From: Pseudomonadota bacterium
GTDB taxonomy: Bacteria > Pseudomonadota > Alphaproteobacteria > Caulobacterales > Aquidulcibacteraceae
Direction of reading: 5' to 3'
Assembly (NCBI GenBank): GCA_023461135.1
Contig: JAEWNX010000465.1
Coordinates: 1 to 8,326, forward strand
Length of the DNA stretch: 8,326 nucleotides
The notes beneath the pieces are model-generated. The model searched no databases. It was not told the origin of the DNA and saw only the letters and a program-made list of their open reading frames with translations. Below are positions 1-5,984 of this stretch, piece by piece. The translations under genes were made by a program, and so were the position numbers. Each line of letters opens with the position of its first letter. Position 1 is the stretch's first letter.

Positions 1-23
1 CCCCCGCTTCGGCGGGGGTTTTT
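1..23 (+). terminator. Rho-independent terminator of an upstream gene
   Basis: A perfect 7-bp stem (CCCCCGC, 1-7, with GCGGGGG, 12-18) closes a TTCG tetraloop and is followed directly by five T (19-23). This is a textbook intrinsic terminator read on the + strand. No + strand gene in the window ends before it, so it belongs to a gene left of position 1. The stem may begin further left. Confidence 0.85.
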
Positions 24-28
24 GTTTG

Positions 29-51
29 CGCGCAGCATGAAGGGCTGCGCG
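29..51. other. Inverted repeat between terminator and basic protein gene
   Basis: CGCGCAGC (29-36) and GCTGCGCG (44-51) form an 8-bp perfect stem with a 7-nt loop. It lies between the + strand terminator at 1-23 and the end of the minus-strand gene at 96. Neither strand has a T-run after it, so it is not a classical terminator. It could stabilise the 3' end of the minus-strand transcript. No gene is visible in 24-95. Confidence 0.4.
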
Positions 52-95
52 TGCGTGAGCACGGCAGTGCGGAAGTCTGAGTTGGCGCTAAGAGT

Positions 96-623
96 CTAGG
101 ACGTGTCGGCGAGCGCCGGCGGGAGCGCAGGCGGCTCCTCACAATGCGCGGCTGCAAGCGCGCGCGCGGCGATCGGCCAGAGGCGCGTAAGACGCCGGCG
201 CATGCGCTGCGCGAGAGGCCTTGCGAAACCGTCGAGATCGCGCAGCACGCCGATCAGGATGGCGATGCGGGTGGCGGGATTCTTGTGCTTCAAGCGTCTG
301 CGCAAACGTGAGCCGATCAACGAACGGAACAAGTGACGGGTGCGCAGATCGCGGCCGCGCTTGAAATAGGTCAAGCGGCGCCGGCGCAGGCCCGACAATT
401 CGCCGGCGCGGACGATGGCGAGCTGCACTATCATGCGCGTGAGCCCCGCCAGCGAGACGCCGGCCCGCTGGCGCATCTGGCGCGCGGTGACCGTCTCTTC
501 AGCAAACAGCACAGCCGCGATCCTTGCAGCATCGCCAGCGCCCAGAGGACGAGCCTCTGGCGGCGGTGTCTGGTGAGGAGCGGCTTTCGTATTTGCATGA
601 CCGGCAGTATCGGGCCGCTGCAA
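96..623 (-). CDS. Basic hypothetical protein with HTH-like segment
   Basis: I do not recognise this 175-residue protein. Codon third positions are strongly GC, as in the neighbours, which supports real coding. Residues 31-67 read like a compact helical DNA-binding unit: a helix (DAARIAAVLFAEE), then TARQMRQRAGVSLAGLTRMI, whose A-G-V-S turn followed by a second helix resembles a helix-turn-helix. The rest is extremely Arg-rich (RRRR at 80-83, RLRRRLKHK around 107-114) and could bind nucleic acid. This functional reading is inference. The start is uncertain: the first candidate is TTG at 623, with no clear Shine-Dalgarno sequence and an in-frame stop 11 codons upstream. GTG at codon 38 and ATG at codon 50 are alternatives. 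The gene is divergent from the membrane protein gene at 790. Confidence 0.6.
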   Translation of the reverse strand: MQRPDTAGHANTKAAPHQTPPPEARPLGAGDAARIAAVLFAEETVTARQMRQRAGVSLAGLTRMIVQLAIVRAGELSGLRRRRLTYFKRGRDLRTRHLFRSLIGSRLRRRLKHKNPATRIAILIGVLRDLDGFARPLAQRMRRRLTRLWPIAARALAAAHCEEPPALPPALADTS

Positions 624-742
624 CTCGGTCGGATAGATTGTCCGCGAGTGATTTCATTTCAATGGGTTGAGCCGCAAAGCGCATGGATAGGGCGTGTCGC
701 AATCCCCGTTTCGCACTGGCCCGCGGTTGAATCTGCGTGTGC

Positions 743-768
743 GGAACCGTTGCCCGCGCGGGGCGGTT
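743..768 (+). promoter_or_regulatory. Possible ECF (EcfG-like) promoter overlapping a hairpin
   Basis: GGAAC at 743-747 is followed, after 17 nt, by GGTT (765-768). The alphaproteobacterial general stress sigma factor EcfG is known to use GGAAC, 16-17 nt, then CGTT, so the -35 is perfect and the -10 has one mismatch. A start 6-8 nt downstream would leave a short leader carrying the ribosome site at 778-784. The same bases also form a hairpin: AACCG (745-749) with CGGTT (764-768), and CCC (753-755) with GGG (761-763). The rest of the 624-789 gap shows nothing else I can name. Confidence 0.3.
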
Positions 769-789
769 GGCGGAGGCAAGGAGGCCTCC

Positions 790-1098
790 ATGAATCTGCC
801 GCTCAAGCTTTCCGCCGAAATGCTCGCGATCATGATGATTGGCGAGGGCGTGCTCGCGCTGGCTCAGCCGCGCCGGCATACGCAATTGTGGAATACCGGG
901 CCGGAACCTTGGCGCAATCTGGTGTCGTTTTTTGAGGCGCGCCCGGGGCTCGCCAGGGCTAGCGGGGCGGTGTCAATCGGGCTCGGCCTGTGGCTGGCGC
1001 ACAGCCTGCGTCCGGAGGAAGAAGACGTGTACGATCACCTCGGCGCCGAAGCGCATATTCCGAGCGGGGGCTGGCAGGATCTTGCGACGGTGCACTAG
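790..1098 (+). CDS. Small two-helix membrane protein, hypothetical
   Basis: A 102-residue protein with two hydrophobic segments, about residues 10-24 (LAIMMIGEGVLALAQ) and 57-73 (ASGAVSIGLGLWLAHSL). They are joined by a polar loop with WNTGPEPWRNLV and followed by an acidic, soluble C-terminal tail. It is probably an inner-membrane hairpin protein. The family is not recognised. I chose ATG at 790 because AAGGAGG (778-784) lies 5 nt upstream. The frame stays open further upstream (an ATG is at 694), but that part reads as Arg/Cys-rich non-coding sequence. It stands alone, convergent with the secreted protein gene that ends at 1136, 37 bp away. Confidence 0.8.
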   Translation: MNLPLKLSAEMLAIMMIGEGVLALAQPRRHTQLWNTGPEPWRNLVSFFEARPGLARASGAVSIGLGLWLAHSLRPEEEDVYDHLGAEAHIPSGGWQDLATVH

Positions 1099-1135
1099 AC
1101 GTCGGCGGTGTAACGGCGCGGGCGGAAGCGGCGCG

Positions 1136-1585
1136 CTAGGACGTCGGGCCGCCGCGTGACAGGTCGATGCGGCCGCCCCACGTGCCGTTGTCCCAAGTGA
1201 TGCCGGCGATGTACTGCCCGTTGGGTGAGACGGCGAGGCGATAGACATCGAGGCCGATGATCTCGTTCGGATCGTCTTTGCGCGTGCCTTGTAGCGTCAG
1301 CGAACCTTCGTCGAGATCGAGCGCGCCTTCGACGTACTCGACAGCCTGCATGCCGATCTCGCCTTGCTCTTCAGGACGGGGCGAACGCAGCAGAGTCCAC
1401 CGGATTTGGCCTTGGACGCGGCCGCTATTCTCGACGGTGAAGTCGAGTTCGGCGCCGTATTCGTAGGTTCTCTCCCCGTTGACCCACACGCCGTGCCATG
1501 GGCCGGGCGGAAAGCCTTGTGCGGATGCCGGCGCGGCGAACATGAGGCCGGCGGCGAGCGCCAGGCAGAGCATCAGAAAACGCAT
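1136..1585 (-). CDS. Secreted hypothetical protein (periplasmic, beta-rich)
   Basis: A 149-residue protein with a clear Sec signal peptide: MRFL, a hydrophobic core to about residue 18, then APASA followed by Q, with predicted cleavage after residue 22. There is no lipobox Cys, so it should be periplasmic or exported. The mature part alternates short polar and hydrophobic strands rich in Gly, Trp and Tyr (GPWHGVWVNG at 28-37, ITWDNGTWGGRIDL at 129-142), which suggests a small beta-sandwich or lipocalin-like fold. That is inference and I recognise no family. The start is ATG at 1583-1585, with GGGGAGGA just upstream. It is divergent from gatB across 73 bp, and a small CCCCG/CGGGG hairpin (1594-1610) lies in its leader. 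Confidence 0.85.
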   Translation of the reverse strand: MRFLMLCLALAAGLMFAAPASAQGFPPGPWHGVWVNGERTYEYGAELDFTVENSGRVQGQIRWTLLRSPRPEEQGEIGMQAVEYVEGALDLDEGSLTLQGTRKDDPNEIIGLDVYRLAVSPNGQYIAGITWDNGTWGGRIDLSRGGPTS

Positions 1586-1658
1586 CGGGTCCTCCCCGTT
1601 TGCAGCGGGGAAATCCTAGCCGATTGCGTGGGCGCGCCAAGCGTCTTAAGTGCGGGGG

Positions 1659-3143
1659 ATGACTGAACTCGACGTCCGCTCCGCCCGTCCAGACCAGCTT
1701 ATCCGCGGCGATAAGGGGGATTGGGAGATTATCGTTGGCCTGGAAGTGCATGCGCAGGTGACGAGCCAAGCGAAGCTCTTTTCCGGCGCCAGCGCGGCTT
1801 ATGGCGGCGATCCGAATGCGCATGTGTCGTTGGTGGATGCGGCGATGCCGGGCATGCTGCCAGTGATCAATCGCTTCTGCGTGGAGCAGGCGATCCGCAC
1901 GGGGCTAGGGCTGAATGCGGAGATCAATCGCAAGAGCCGATTTGACCGGAAGAACTATTTCTATCCCGATCTGCCGCAGGGCTATCAGATCTCGCAATAC
2001 AAAGAGCCGATCGTCGGCGAGGGCGCCATCGAGGTGGAGCCGGACGGCGAAGATCCGGTGACGATCCGCATTGAGCGGCTGCACCTTGAGCAAGACGCGG
2101 GCAAGTCGATCCATGATCTCTCGCCGAGCGAGACGTATGTGGATTTGAACCGCGCGGGCGTGGCGCTGATGGAGATCGTGTCGCGGCCGGATATGCGCTC
2201 GTCGAAAGAGGCGGCGGCGTATTTCAATAAGCTGCGCGCCATCGTGCGCGCGCTGGGCACGTGCGACGGCAACATGGAGGAAGGCTCCATGCGCGCGGAC
2301 GTGAACGTCTCGGTGCGCAGGGCCAACACGAAGGAATGGGGCACGCGCTGCGAGATCAAGAACGTGAACTCGACCCGCTTCATGGCGCAGGCGATCGAGT
2401 ACGAGGCGCGCCGGCAGATCGAGATTTTGGAAGGCGGCGGCAAGATCGATCAGGAGACGCGGCTGTTCGATCCCGGCGTGGGCGAGACGCGGACGATGCG
2501 CTCGAAGGAAGATGCGCATGACTATCGCTACTTCCCCGATCCGGATTTGCTGCCGCTGGTGCTGGACGAAAAGTGGATCGCGGAGATCAAGGCGTCGCTG
2601 CCGGAACTGCCGGATGCGAAGAAGAAGCGGTTTGTCGAGAGCTATGGGCTGACGGCGTATGACGCGCGCGTTCTTTCAGGCGATGGCGAAGCGGCGGCGT
2701 ATTTCGAGACAGTGGCCAAGGGGCGTGACGCCAAGCAGGCGGCGAACTGGGTGACGCAGGAATTGTTCGGCGTGCTGAACAAGAAGGGCTTGGAGCTTTC
2801 GCAGTCGCCGGTGAAGGCTGAGGCTTTGGGCGCGCTGTTGGATCTGGTGAAGGACGGCACGATCAACGGCAAGATCGCCAAGGACGTGTTCGCCAAGATG
2901 ATCGAAACGGGCGATGCGCCGGGGGTCATCGTCGAGCGCGAAGGATTGAAGCAGGTCACCGATACGGGCGCGATCGAGAGAGCGATCGACGAGCTGATGG
3001 CGGCGAACGCCGACAAGGTCGCCGACGTGCAGAAGAACCCCAAGGCGTTCGGCTGGTGGGTCGGTCAGACCATGAAGGCGACGGGCGGCAAGGCGAACCC
3101 GGGCGTTGTGAATGAGATTCTGAAAAAGAAGCTCGGCGTTTAG
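1659..3143 (+). CDS. gatB: Asp-tRNA(Asn)/Glu-tRNA(Gln) amidotransferase subunit B
   Basis: GatB is the kinase/transamidase subunit of the cytoplasmic GatCAB complex. It activates the side-chain carboxylate of Glu-tRNA(Gln) or Asp-tRNA(Asn) with ATP, and ammonia supplied by GatA then amidates it. The 494 residues match the full family length. Visible blocks: GLEVHAQ (27-33), [15 protein letters not shown] (57-71), [18 protein letters not shown] (95-112), the signature [18 protein letters not shown] (161-178), [19 protein letters not shown] (200-218) and YRYFPDPDL (289-297). The helical GatB/YqeY domain that contacts the tRNA covers about 345-494 and ends in the usual [18 protein letters not shown] chose ATG at 1659 because the protein then begins MTELD, as in relatives; GTG at 1650 is an in-frame alternative. 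gatA and gatC are not in the window, so the complex is encoded at more than one locus or beyond the edge. The stop overlaps the small minus-strand gene. Confidence 0.98.
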   Translation: MTELDVRSARPDQLIRGDKGDWEIIVGLEVHAQVTSQAKLFSGASAAYGGDPNAHVSLVDAAMPGMLPVINRFCVEQAIRTGLGLNAEINRKSRFDRKNYFYPDLPQGYQISQYKEPIVGEGAIEVEPDGEDPVTIRIERLHLEQDAGKSIHDLSPSETYVDLNRAGVALMEIVSRPDMRSSKEAAAYFNKLRAIVRALGTCDGNMEEGSMRADVNVSVRRANTKEWGTRCEIKNVNSTRFMAQAIEYEARRQIEILEGGGKIDQETRLFDPGVGETRTMRSKEDAHDYRYFPDPDLLPLVLDEKWIAEIKASLPELPDAKKKRFVESYGLTAYDARVLSGDGEAAAYFETVAKGRDAKQAANWVTQELFGVLNKKGLELSQSPVKAEALGALLDLVKDGTINGKIAKDVFAKMIETGDAPGVIVEREGLKQVTDTGAIERAIDELMAANADKVADVQKNPKAFGWWVGQTMKATGGKANPGVVNEILKKKLGV

Positions 3144-3322
3144 CGCGCCCGCGCCACGAGCGGTGTGTAGCGGGCGACGTGGCCGGCGGCGCCGATCAAC
3201 GCTGGCGCTTCGATTTCTGAGCGCAGATGCGCTTCGAACGCGCCGGCGTGCAGCGAGGCGATGCGGTCGCCGCCCGGCATGAAGGCCTGCATCATCACGC
3301 ACATCCAGATGTACACGAGCAT
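3140..3322 (-). CDS. Small hypothetical protein antisense to gatB 3' end
   Basis: A 60-residue reading frame, not recognised. Its TAA (3140-3142) overlaps the gatB TAG (3141-3143) tail-to-tail. In favour of a real gene: most codons end in G or C, the composition is not the Arg/His mixture typical of antisense frames, and GGGAG lies close before the ATG at 3320-3322. The N-terminus is hydrophobic and Met-rich ([15 protein letters not shown], 1-15), possibly a short membrane-associated helix. The remainder is soluble, with Ala/Gly/Arg-rich character. The ribosome site is buried in a strong hairpin (3323-3356), so translation may be low or conditional. Confidence 0.5.
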   Translation of the reverse strand: MLVYIWMCVMMQAFMPGGDRIASLHAGAFEAHLRSEIEAPALIGAAGHVARYTPLVARAR

Positions 3323-3356
3323 GAGGCTCTCCCGCGTTTCAGCGCGGTGGAGCCTC
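3323..3356. promoter_or_regulatory. Strong hairpin: gatB terminator or RBS-masking leader
   Basis: GAGGCT (3323-3328) pairs with AGCCTC (3351-3356). Inside it CCGCG (3332-3336) pairs with CGCGG (3343-3347), with a 6-nt loop and one mismatch between the stems. Read on +, it is followed by GTTTAGTTTGG and could act as a weak intrinsic terminator for gatB, 180 nt after its stop. Read on -, it ends at the base before the ATG of the 60-codon gene and contains that gene's GGGAG. Both roles are possible; which applies is inference. Confidence 0.5.
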
Positions 3357-3384
3357 GTTTAGTTTGGTTGCTCGCGTGTTAACG

Positions 3385-3425
3385 CGGATAAAAGTTGCCC
3401 CGGAGCTGGGGAGGAGCTCCGGGGC
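3385..3425 (-). terminator. Rho-independent terminator of the RcnB-like gene
   Basis: A perfect 11-bp stem (3397-3407 with 3415-3425; GCCCCGGAGCT pairs with AGCTCCGGGGC) closes a 7-nt loop. On the minus strand it is followed by AACTTTTATCC, a short T-tract. It sits 30 nt downstream of the stop of the RcnB-like gene, which fits termination of that single-gene transcript. Confidence 0.8.
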
Positions 3426-3454
3426 AGGACGCGTTAGCTGACAATGGGAGGGGC

Positions 3455-3967
3455 TTAGTTGCCAGCCAGGATCACGCCCAAAATCACGCCGGTCGCGATG
3501 CCGACGAGAAGATAGTCGCCGCGGTCGTCGCGCACGTAGTGGTAGCCGCGCGGCGGCGGGCGCAGACGATAGTAGCGATAGTCGACCGGACGGTAATAAT
3601 CGCGGTAGTAGCCCGGCAGACGGTCGCCGCGGCGCCATTGGCGATAGCCATAATCGACATAGCGATAATCGTAGTGTGACGGCGGCGGGCCGTAGTGCCA
3701 GCGGCCGCGATAGGTGTAGCCGTTATAGCGGCTGCGGTCCCAGCGGCGCTGGTCGCGGCGGGCGTCGCGATAGCCGTCGCGATAGTGGCGGCGGTCGTCG
3801 CGATAATCGCGGCGGTCGTGGCGATCGCGGTCGCGATCCCAATCGCGGTCACGGTCATGGCCGCGGTGTCGATCGCCGCGGCGATCGCGGGCGTCGGCGT
3901 CATTCGAAATGAGCAGCGGCGCCGCAAAAGTGGCCGCCGCCAACGCCGCCATAGCAAAGCGTTTCAT
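3455..3967 (-). CDS. RcnB-like periplasmic protein, Arg/Asp/Tyr-rich
   Basis: A 170-residue protein with a Sec signal peptide (MKRFAMAALAAATFAAPLL, cleavage near the ADA at 24-26). A long low-complexity stretch of Asp/Arg repeats (27-80, DRDRDWDRDRDR type) and a Tyr/Arg-rich stretch (81-140) follow. The C-terminus, GYHYVRDDRGDYLLVGIATGVIL (141-163), is the hallmark of the RcnB family. In E. coli RcnB is a small periplasmic protein involved in nickel and cobalt homeostasis. Many proteobacterial paralogues exist whose metal role is unproven, so the family is firm and the function inferred. The start ATG (3965-3967) has AAGGAGA 8 nt upstream. No rcnA efflux gene or metal regulator is nearby. The charged repeat is much longer than in E. 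coli RcnB. Confidence 0.88.
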   Translation of the reverse strand: MKRFAMAALAAATFAAPLLISNDADARDRRGDRHRGHDRDRDWDRDRDRHDRRDYRDDRRHYRDGYRDARRDQRRWDRSRYNGYTYRGRWHYGPPPSHYDYRYVDYGYRQWRRGDRLPGYYRDYYRPVDYRYYRLRPPPRGYHYVRDDRGDYLLVGIATGVILGVILAGN

Positions 3968-3988
3968 AGCGAGGTCTCCTTCCTTGCT

Positions 3989-4017
3989 CCTCCTGAACCG
4001 CTCCGTTCAAAAGGAGG
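3989..4017. promoter_or_regulatory. Hairpin in leader of the RcnB-like gene
   Basis: CCTCC (3989-3993) and TGAAC (3994-3998) pair with GGAGG (4013-4017) and GTTCA (4005-4009), with a 6-nt loop and a 3-nt A bulge. In the minus-strand transcript it lies upstream of the RcnB-like ATG and pairs a decoy GGAGG with CCUCC, leaving the proximal AAGGAGA free. A regulatory role is possible but unproven. Confidence 0.35.
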
Positions 4018-4247
4018 TCCCTCTTTGCGGGCAAGTTTGTCGAGGCTTTGCTGAACTGCGCCTGAATGAATCCGGAACTTTGTCGTTGAGGCGTGACAGC
4101 GTTTGTCCAGCGCGGCCTGGCGACATAGATGGGGACGAAATAGCGCAATTTTCATGCGCTTTTTCGCCTCGCGGTATCATCGATGAGACTAGCGGCGCGC
4201 CGGAACTTGTCCCATGTGTGACAGACGCCGACATGAATGGAAGCTGA
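4018..4247. other. Divergent intergenic region with an imperfect direct repeat
   Basis: This region separates the RcnB-like gene (-) from the glutathione transferase gene (+), so promoters for both should be here. I could not fix a convincing -35/-10 pair. It contains two related boxes in the same orientation: CCGGAACTT ending in GTGACAG at 4072-4099, and CCGGAACTTGTC ending in GTGACAG at 4200-4224. A four-codon frame (4233-4247) ends exactly where the transferase ATG begins. Reading frames on both strands here lack coding character. Confidence 0.4.
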
Positions 4248-5006
4248 ATGACCCAGCCGATCGAGCTTTATTTCTGGCCCACGCCGAATGGGTGGAAGAT
4301 TACGATTGCGCTGGAAGAAATGGGGCTGCCGTATGTGCTGAAGCCCGTGAATATCGGGCGCGGCGAGCAATTCAGCGAAGCGTTCATGGCGGTCTCGCCG
4401 AACAACAAGATGCCGGCGATCGTGGATCCGGGCGGGCCGGGCGGCGCGCCGATCTCGGTGTTCGAGTCCGGCGCAATCCTGCAATATCTCGGACGCAAGA
4501 GCGGCAAGTTCTATCCGAAGGAAGAACGCGCGCGCGTTGAAGTCGAGCAATGGCTGATTTGGCAGGTGGCGGGGCTCGGGCCGATGGCGGGTCAAGCGAG
4601 CCACTTTCTCAATTACGCGCCGAAGCTCGTCGACGATCCGGCGAAGATCGAATATGGGCGCGCGCGTTATCTCAACGAACTCAACCGGCTTTACGGCGTG
4701 ATGGAGCGGCGGCTGGAGGACAGGCCGTATCTTTCCGGTGAATATTCCATTGCCGACATGGCGTCGTGGCCGTGGACGCGGGGCGCGCATCGCATGGGCC
4801 AGCAATGGGATGATTTCCCAAAGCTTAAAGACTGGGTCGAGCGCATCAAAACGCGGCCGGCTGTTGAACGCGCGTTAGCGAGGGGTGAAGAGCTGAAGCG
4901 CAAGGCCGATGAGCAGAGTGCGAACTCCGCGGAAGCGGCGAAGCATCTGTTCGGACAAACCTCGAAGTCTGTGCGCGACGCCTGCGATAAGGCCAAACAG
5001 GGCTGA
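4248..5006 (+). CDS. Nu-class (YfcG/YghU-type) glutathione transferase
   Basis: A 252-residue cytosolic protein. The thioredoxin-like N-terminal domain (about 1-85) carries PTPNGWKI (11-18), the Thr/Asn-bearing active-site loop typical of YfcG. It also has NNKMPAIVD (52-60) with the cis-Pro and FESGAI (72-77), where Glu and Ser bind the glutathione gamma-glutamyl group. The helical C-terminal domain (about 95-210) has QWLIWQVAGLGPM (101-113) and the N-capping SIADMASWPW (167-176). E. coli YfcG is known mainly as a glutathione-dependent disulfide-bond reductase rather than a classical conjugating transferase, so a thiol-disulfide role is the best guess. The tail from about 213 (Lys/Ala/Glu-rich, ending DACDKAKQG) is some 30 residues longer than I recall for YfcG. 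ATG at 4248 follows GGAAG (4239-4243) by only 4 nt, a weak and close ribosome site. Confidence 0.93.
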   Translation: MTQPIELYFWPTPNGWKITIALEEMGLPYVLKPVNIGRGEQFSEAFMAVSPNNKMPAIVDPGGPGGAPISVFESGAILQYLGRKSGKFYPKEERARVEVEQWLIWQVAGLGPMAGQASHFLNYAPKLVDDPAKIEYGRARYLNELNRLYGVMERRLEDRPYLSGEYSIADMASWPWTRGAHRMGQQWDDFPKLKDWVERIKTRPAVERALARGEELKRKADEQSANSAEAAKHLFGQTSKSVRDACDKAKQG

Positions 5007-5026
5007 TGTGGGCTTAAGCTTATCGC
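4984..5026. repeat. Inverted repeat spanning the transferase stop codon
   Basis: GCGATAAG (4984-4991) and CTTATCGC (5019-5026) are a perfect 8-bp inverted repeat around the stop codon (5004-5006). The inner GGCC/GGGC stretches may extend the pairing imperfectly. There is no T-run behind it (AAGTTATGCACG follows). It may slow 3' decay or act as a weak terminator; the role is unproven. Confidence 0.4.
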
Positions 5027-5029
5027 AAG

Positions 5030-5113
5030 TTATGCACGTTATTGGTCCACCCCGGCGGCGCGAATTATGCACGTCAGTGGGGTGGAACGCACATAGCTAA
5101 AGCTAGGCGTTCC
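5030..5113 (+). promoter_or_regulatory. Repeat-rich leader of the Sel1 protein gene
   Basis: Three kinds of repeat are packed in 84 bp. TTATGCACGT occurs twice in direct orientation (5030-5039 and 5065-5074, 35 bp apart). TCCACCCC (5046-5053) is inverted as GGGGTGGA (5079-5086). GGAACGC (5084-5090) is inverted as GCGTTCC (5107-5113), with an inner TAGC/GCTA pair (5094-5097 and 5102-5105) and TAAA loop. The two hairpins share 5084-5086, so they compete. The 10-bp direct repeats could be operator half-sites for a regulator or part of promoters. The hairpins may be cruciform operators or RNA structures. Confidence 0.45.
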
Positions 5114-5139
5114 CAAGTGGTACAAGGGAGCGGCCTTAA

Positions 5140-5409
5140 ATGGCGTTTACGGATTCTGAGATCGCTGAAGCGCACGAACTGGTGCGTACGCAAGGCGACA
5201 GCACAAACCTCTATAAGCTGGGCTTGATCTATTCGACCGGCCAGGACGTGGACTATGTGCAAGCGCACATGTGGTTCAACCTCGCTGCGTCGCGCGGTTC
5301 GGAAGCGGCCAAGGAATGCCGCCGCGAACTTGCCGACATGATGTCGAGAGATCTGATCGCCGAAGCGCAACGTCGCGCTCGCGAGTGGCTTTCGGTTAAG
5401 CATCACTAA
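5140..5409 (+). CDS. Short Sel1-repeat protein
   Basis: An 89-residue protein with one clear Sel1-like repeat at about 24-57: LYKLGLIYSTGQDVDYVQAHMWFNLAASRG. It shows the family's LG..Y..G, V..D, A..W and AA..G positions. A partly helical flank (about 58-85, RRELADMMSRDLIAEAQRRA) probably forms a degenerate second repeat or cap. There is no signal peptide, so it is expected in the cytosol. Sel1 proteins are helix-pair adaptors that mediate protein-protein contacts; the partner here is unknown. AAGGGAG (5124-5130) lies 9 nt before ATG 5140. The gene ends 7 bp from the convergent ExbD-family gene. A GC-rich hairpin just past its stop (5421-5428 with 5433-5440) lies inside the 3' end of that gene and has no T-run. 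Confidence 0.88.
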   Translation: MAFTDSEIAEAHELVRTQGDSTNLYKLGLIYSTGQDVDYVQAHMWFNLAASRGSEAAKECRRELADMMSRDLIAEAQRRAREWLSVKHH

Positions 5410-5416
5410 ACGGCTG

Positions 5417-5896
5417 TCAAGGCGGGGCGGACGCCTCGCCTGTCGCGTCCGCGTCTTGAGCGTAGATGGCGACTTTGCGGAAGCGCGCGTCCTGCAGCGT
5501 TTCCACCACGGTGATGACGTGCTGGTAGGCGACGCCGAGGTCTGAGCGCACATAGATGCGCCCCTCGGCGAATGCGTCTTCCGGCGTGATCGCTGGATCG
5601 ACGGCCAGCATGTGCGAAAGCGCATCGGCGCCCAGTTGATCCAAGCCCGTCTCCTCTCCGCTTACCAGGATGCGATAGCCGCCTGGCGTATCCCGGATTT
5701 GCACGATGGTGGGCGGAATGACCGGCGGCGGTCCCTGCCGATCGGTGCGCGGCAGATCCACTTGCAGATCCGCCGTCGGCCTGGGCGCGGTCACCATGAA
5801 AATGATCAGCAGCACCAGCAGCACGTCGATAAACGGGATGACGTTCGGGTCGGCGTGCGGCGCGTGATCGCGCGCACGCCGCGCTAGCGCGGCCAT
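5417..5896 (-). CDS. ExbD/TolR-family biopolymer transport protein
   Basis: A 159-residue single-pass inner-membrane protein. After a short cytoplasmic N-terminus (1-17), NVIPFIDVLLVLLIIFMVTAP (residues 18-38) is the transmembrane helix. It carries the conserved Asp (D24) that takes part in proton-motive-force coupling in ExbD and TolR. The periplasmic domain (about 45-145) shows the usual strand pattern, including RIYVRSDLGVAYQHVITVVETLQDARFRKVAIYA. In known systems ExbD works in a complex with ExbB/TolQ, which energises TonB or TolA. No ExbB, TolQ, TonB or TolA gene lies within the window, so the partner must be elsewhere. GGGAGGA lies 6 nt upstream of ATG (5894-5896). The gene is 7 bp from the convergent Sel1 gene, and its start is 88 bp from the stop of the polysaccharide export gene upstream on the same strand. 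Confidence 0.93.
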   Translation of the reverse strand: MAALARRARDHAPHADPNVIPFIDVLLVLLIIFMVTAPRPTADLQVDLPRTDRQGPPPVIPPTIVQIRDTPGGYRILVSGEETGLDQLGADALSHMLAVDPAITPEDAFAEGRIYVRSDLGVAYQHVITVVETLQDARFRKVAIYAQDADATGEASAPP

Positions 5897-5927
5897 CGGC
5901 TTCCTCCCTTATTCTGAAGAAGCGTGC

Positions 5928-5944
5928 CGCGCGTTCGCCGCGCG
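5928..5944. other. GC hairpin between polysaccharide export and ExbD genes
   Basis: CGCGCG (5928-5933) and CGCGCG (5939-5944) form a 6-bp stem with a TTCGC loop, in the 88-bp gap between two minus-strand genes. Only scattered T follow on the minus strand (GGCACGCTTCTTC), so termination would be weak. The two genes could be partly cotranscribed. Confidence 0.3.
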
Positions 5945-5984
5945 CTCAATTCACGTGGGCGAGAGCGCGATCACGAGTAAGAGA

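Noticed and set aside
499..885. 128-codon minus-strand and 200-codon + strand (333-935) frames across the first intergenic region
   Set aside because: Both run through the gap and two better-supported genes, with Arg/Ser/Cys-rich composition typical of non-coding frames in GC-rich DNA.
1905..2519. 204-codon minus-strand frame inside gatB (also 1985-2443)
   Set aside because: It lies opposite highly conserved gatB motifs, has shadow-type composition and no ribosome site that I could identify.
3695..4054. 119-codon + strand Ala/Val/Ile-rich frame that looks like a membrane protein
   Set aside because: It is the mirror of the Asp/Arg codon repeats of the RcnB-like gene. Its hydrophobicity is a by-product of reading GCGATCGCG-type repeats in another frame.
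4214..4540. 108-codon + strand frame starting just before the transferase gene
   Set aside because: It overlaps the transferase in a different frame, whereas the transferase frame carries the full family motifs. The extra frame is Arg/Ala-rich noise.
5084..5111. GGAAC...CGTT as an EcfG promoter for the Sel1 gene
   Set aside because: The spacer is 19 nt, two to three more than the known 16-17, and both boxes are explained by the perfect GGAACGC/GCGTTCC inverted repeat.
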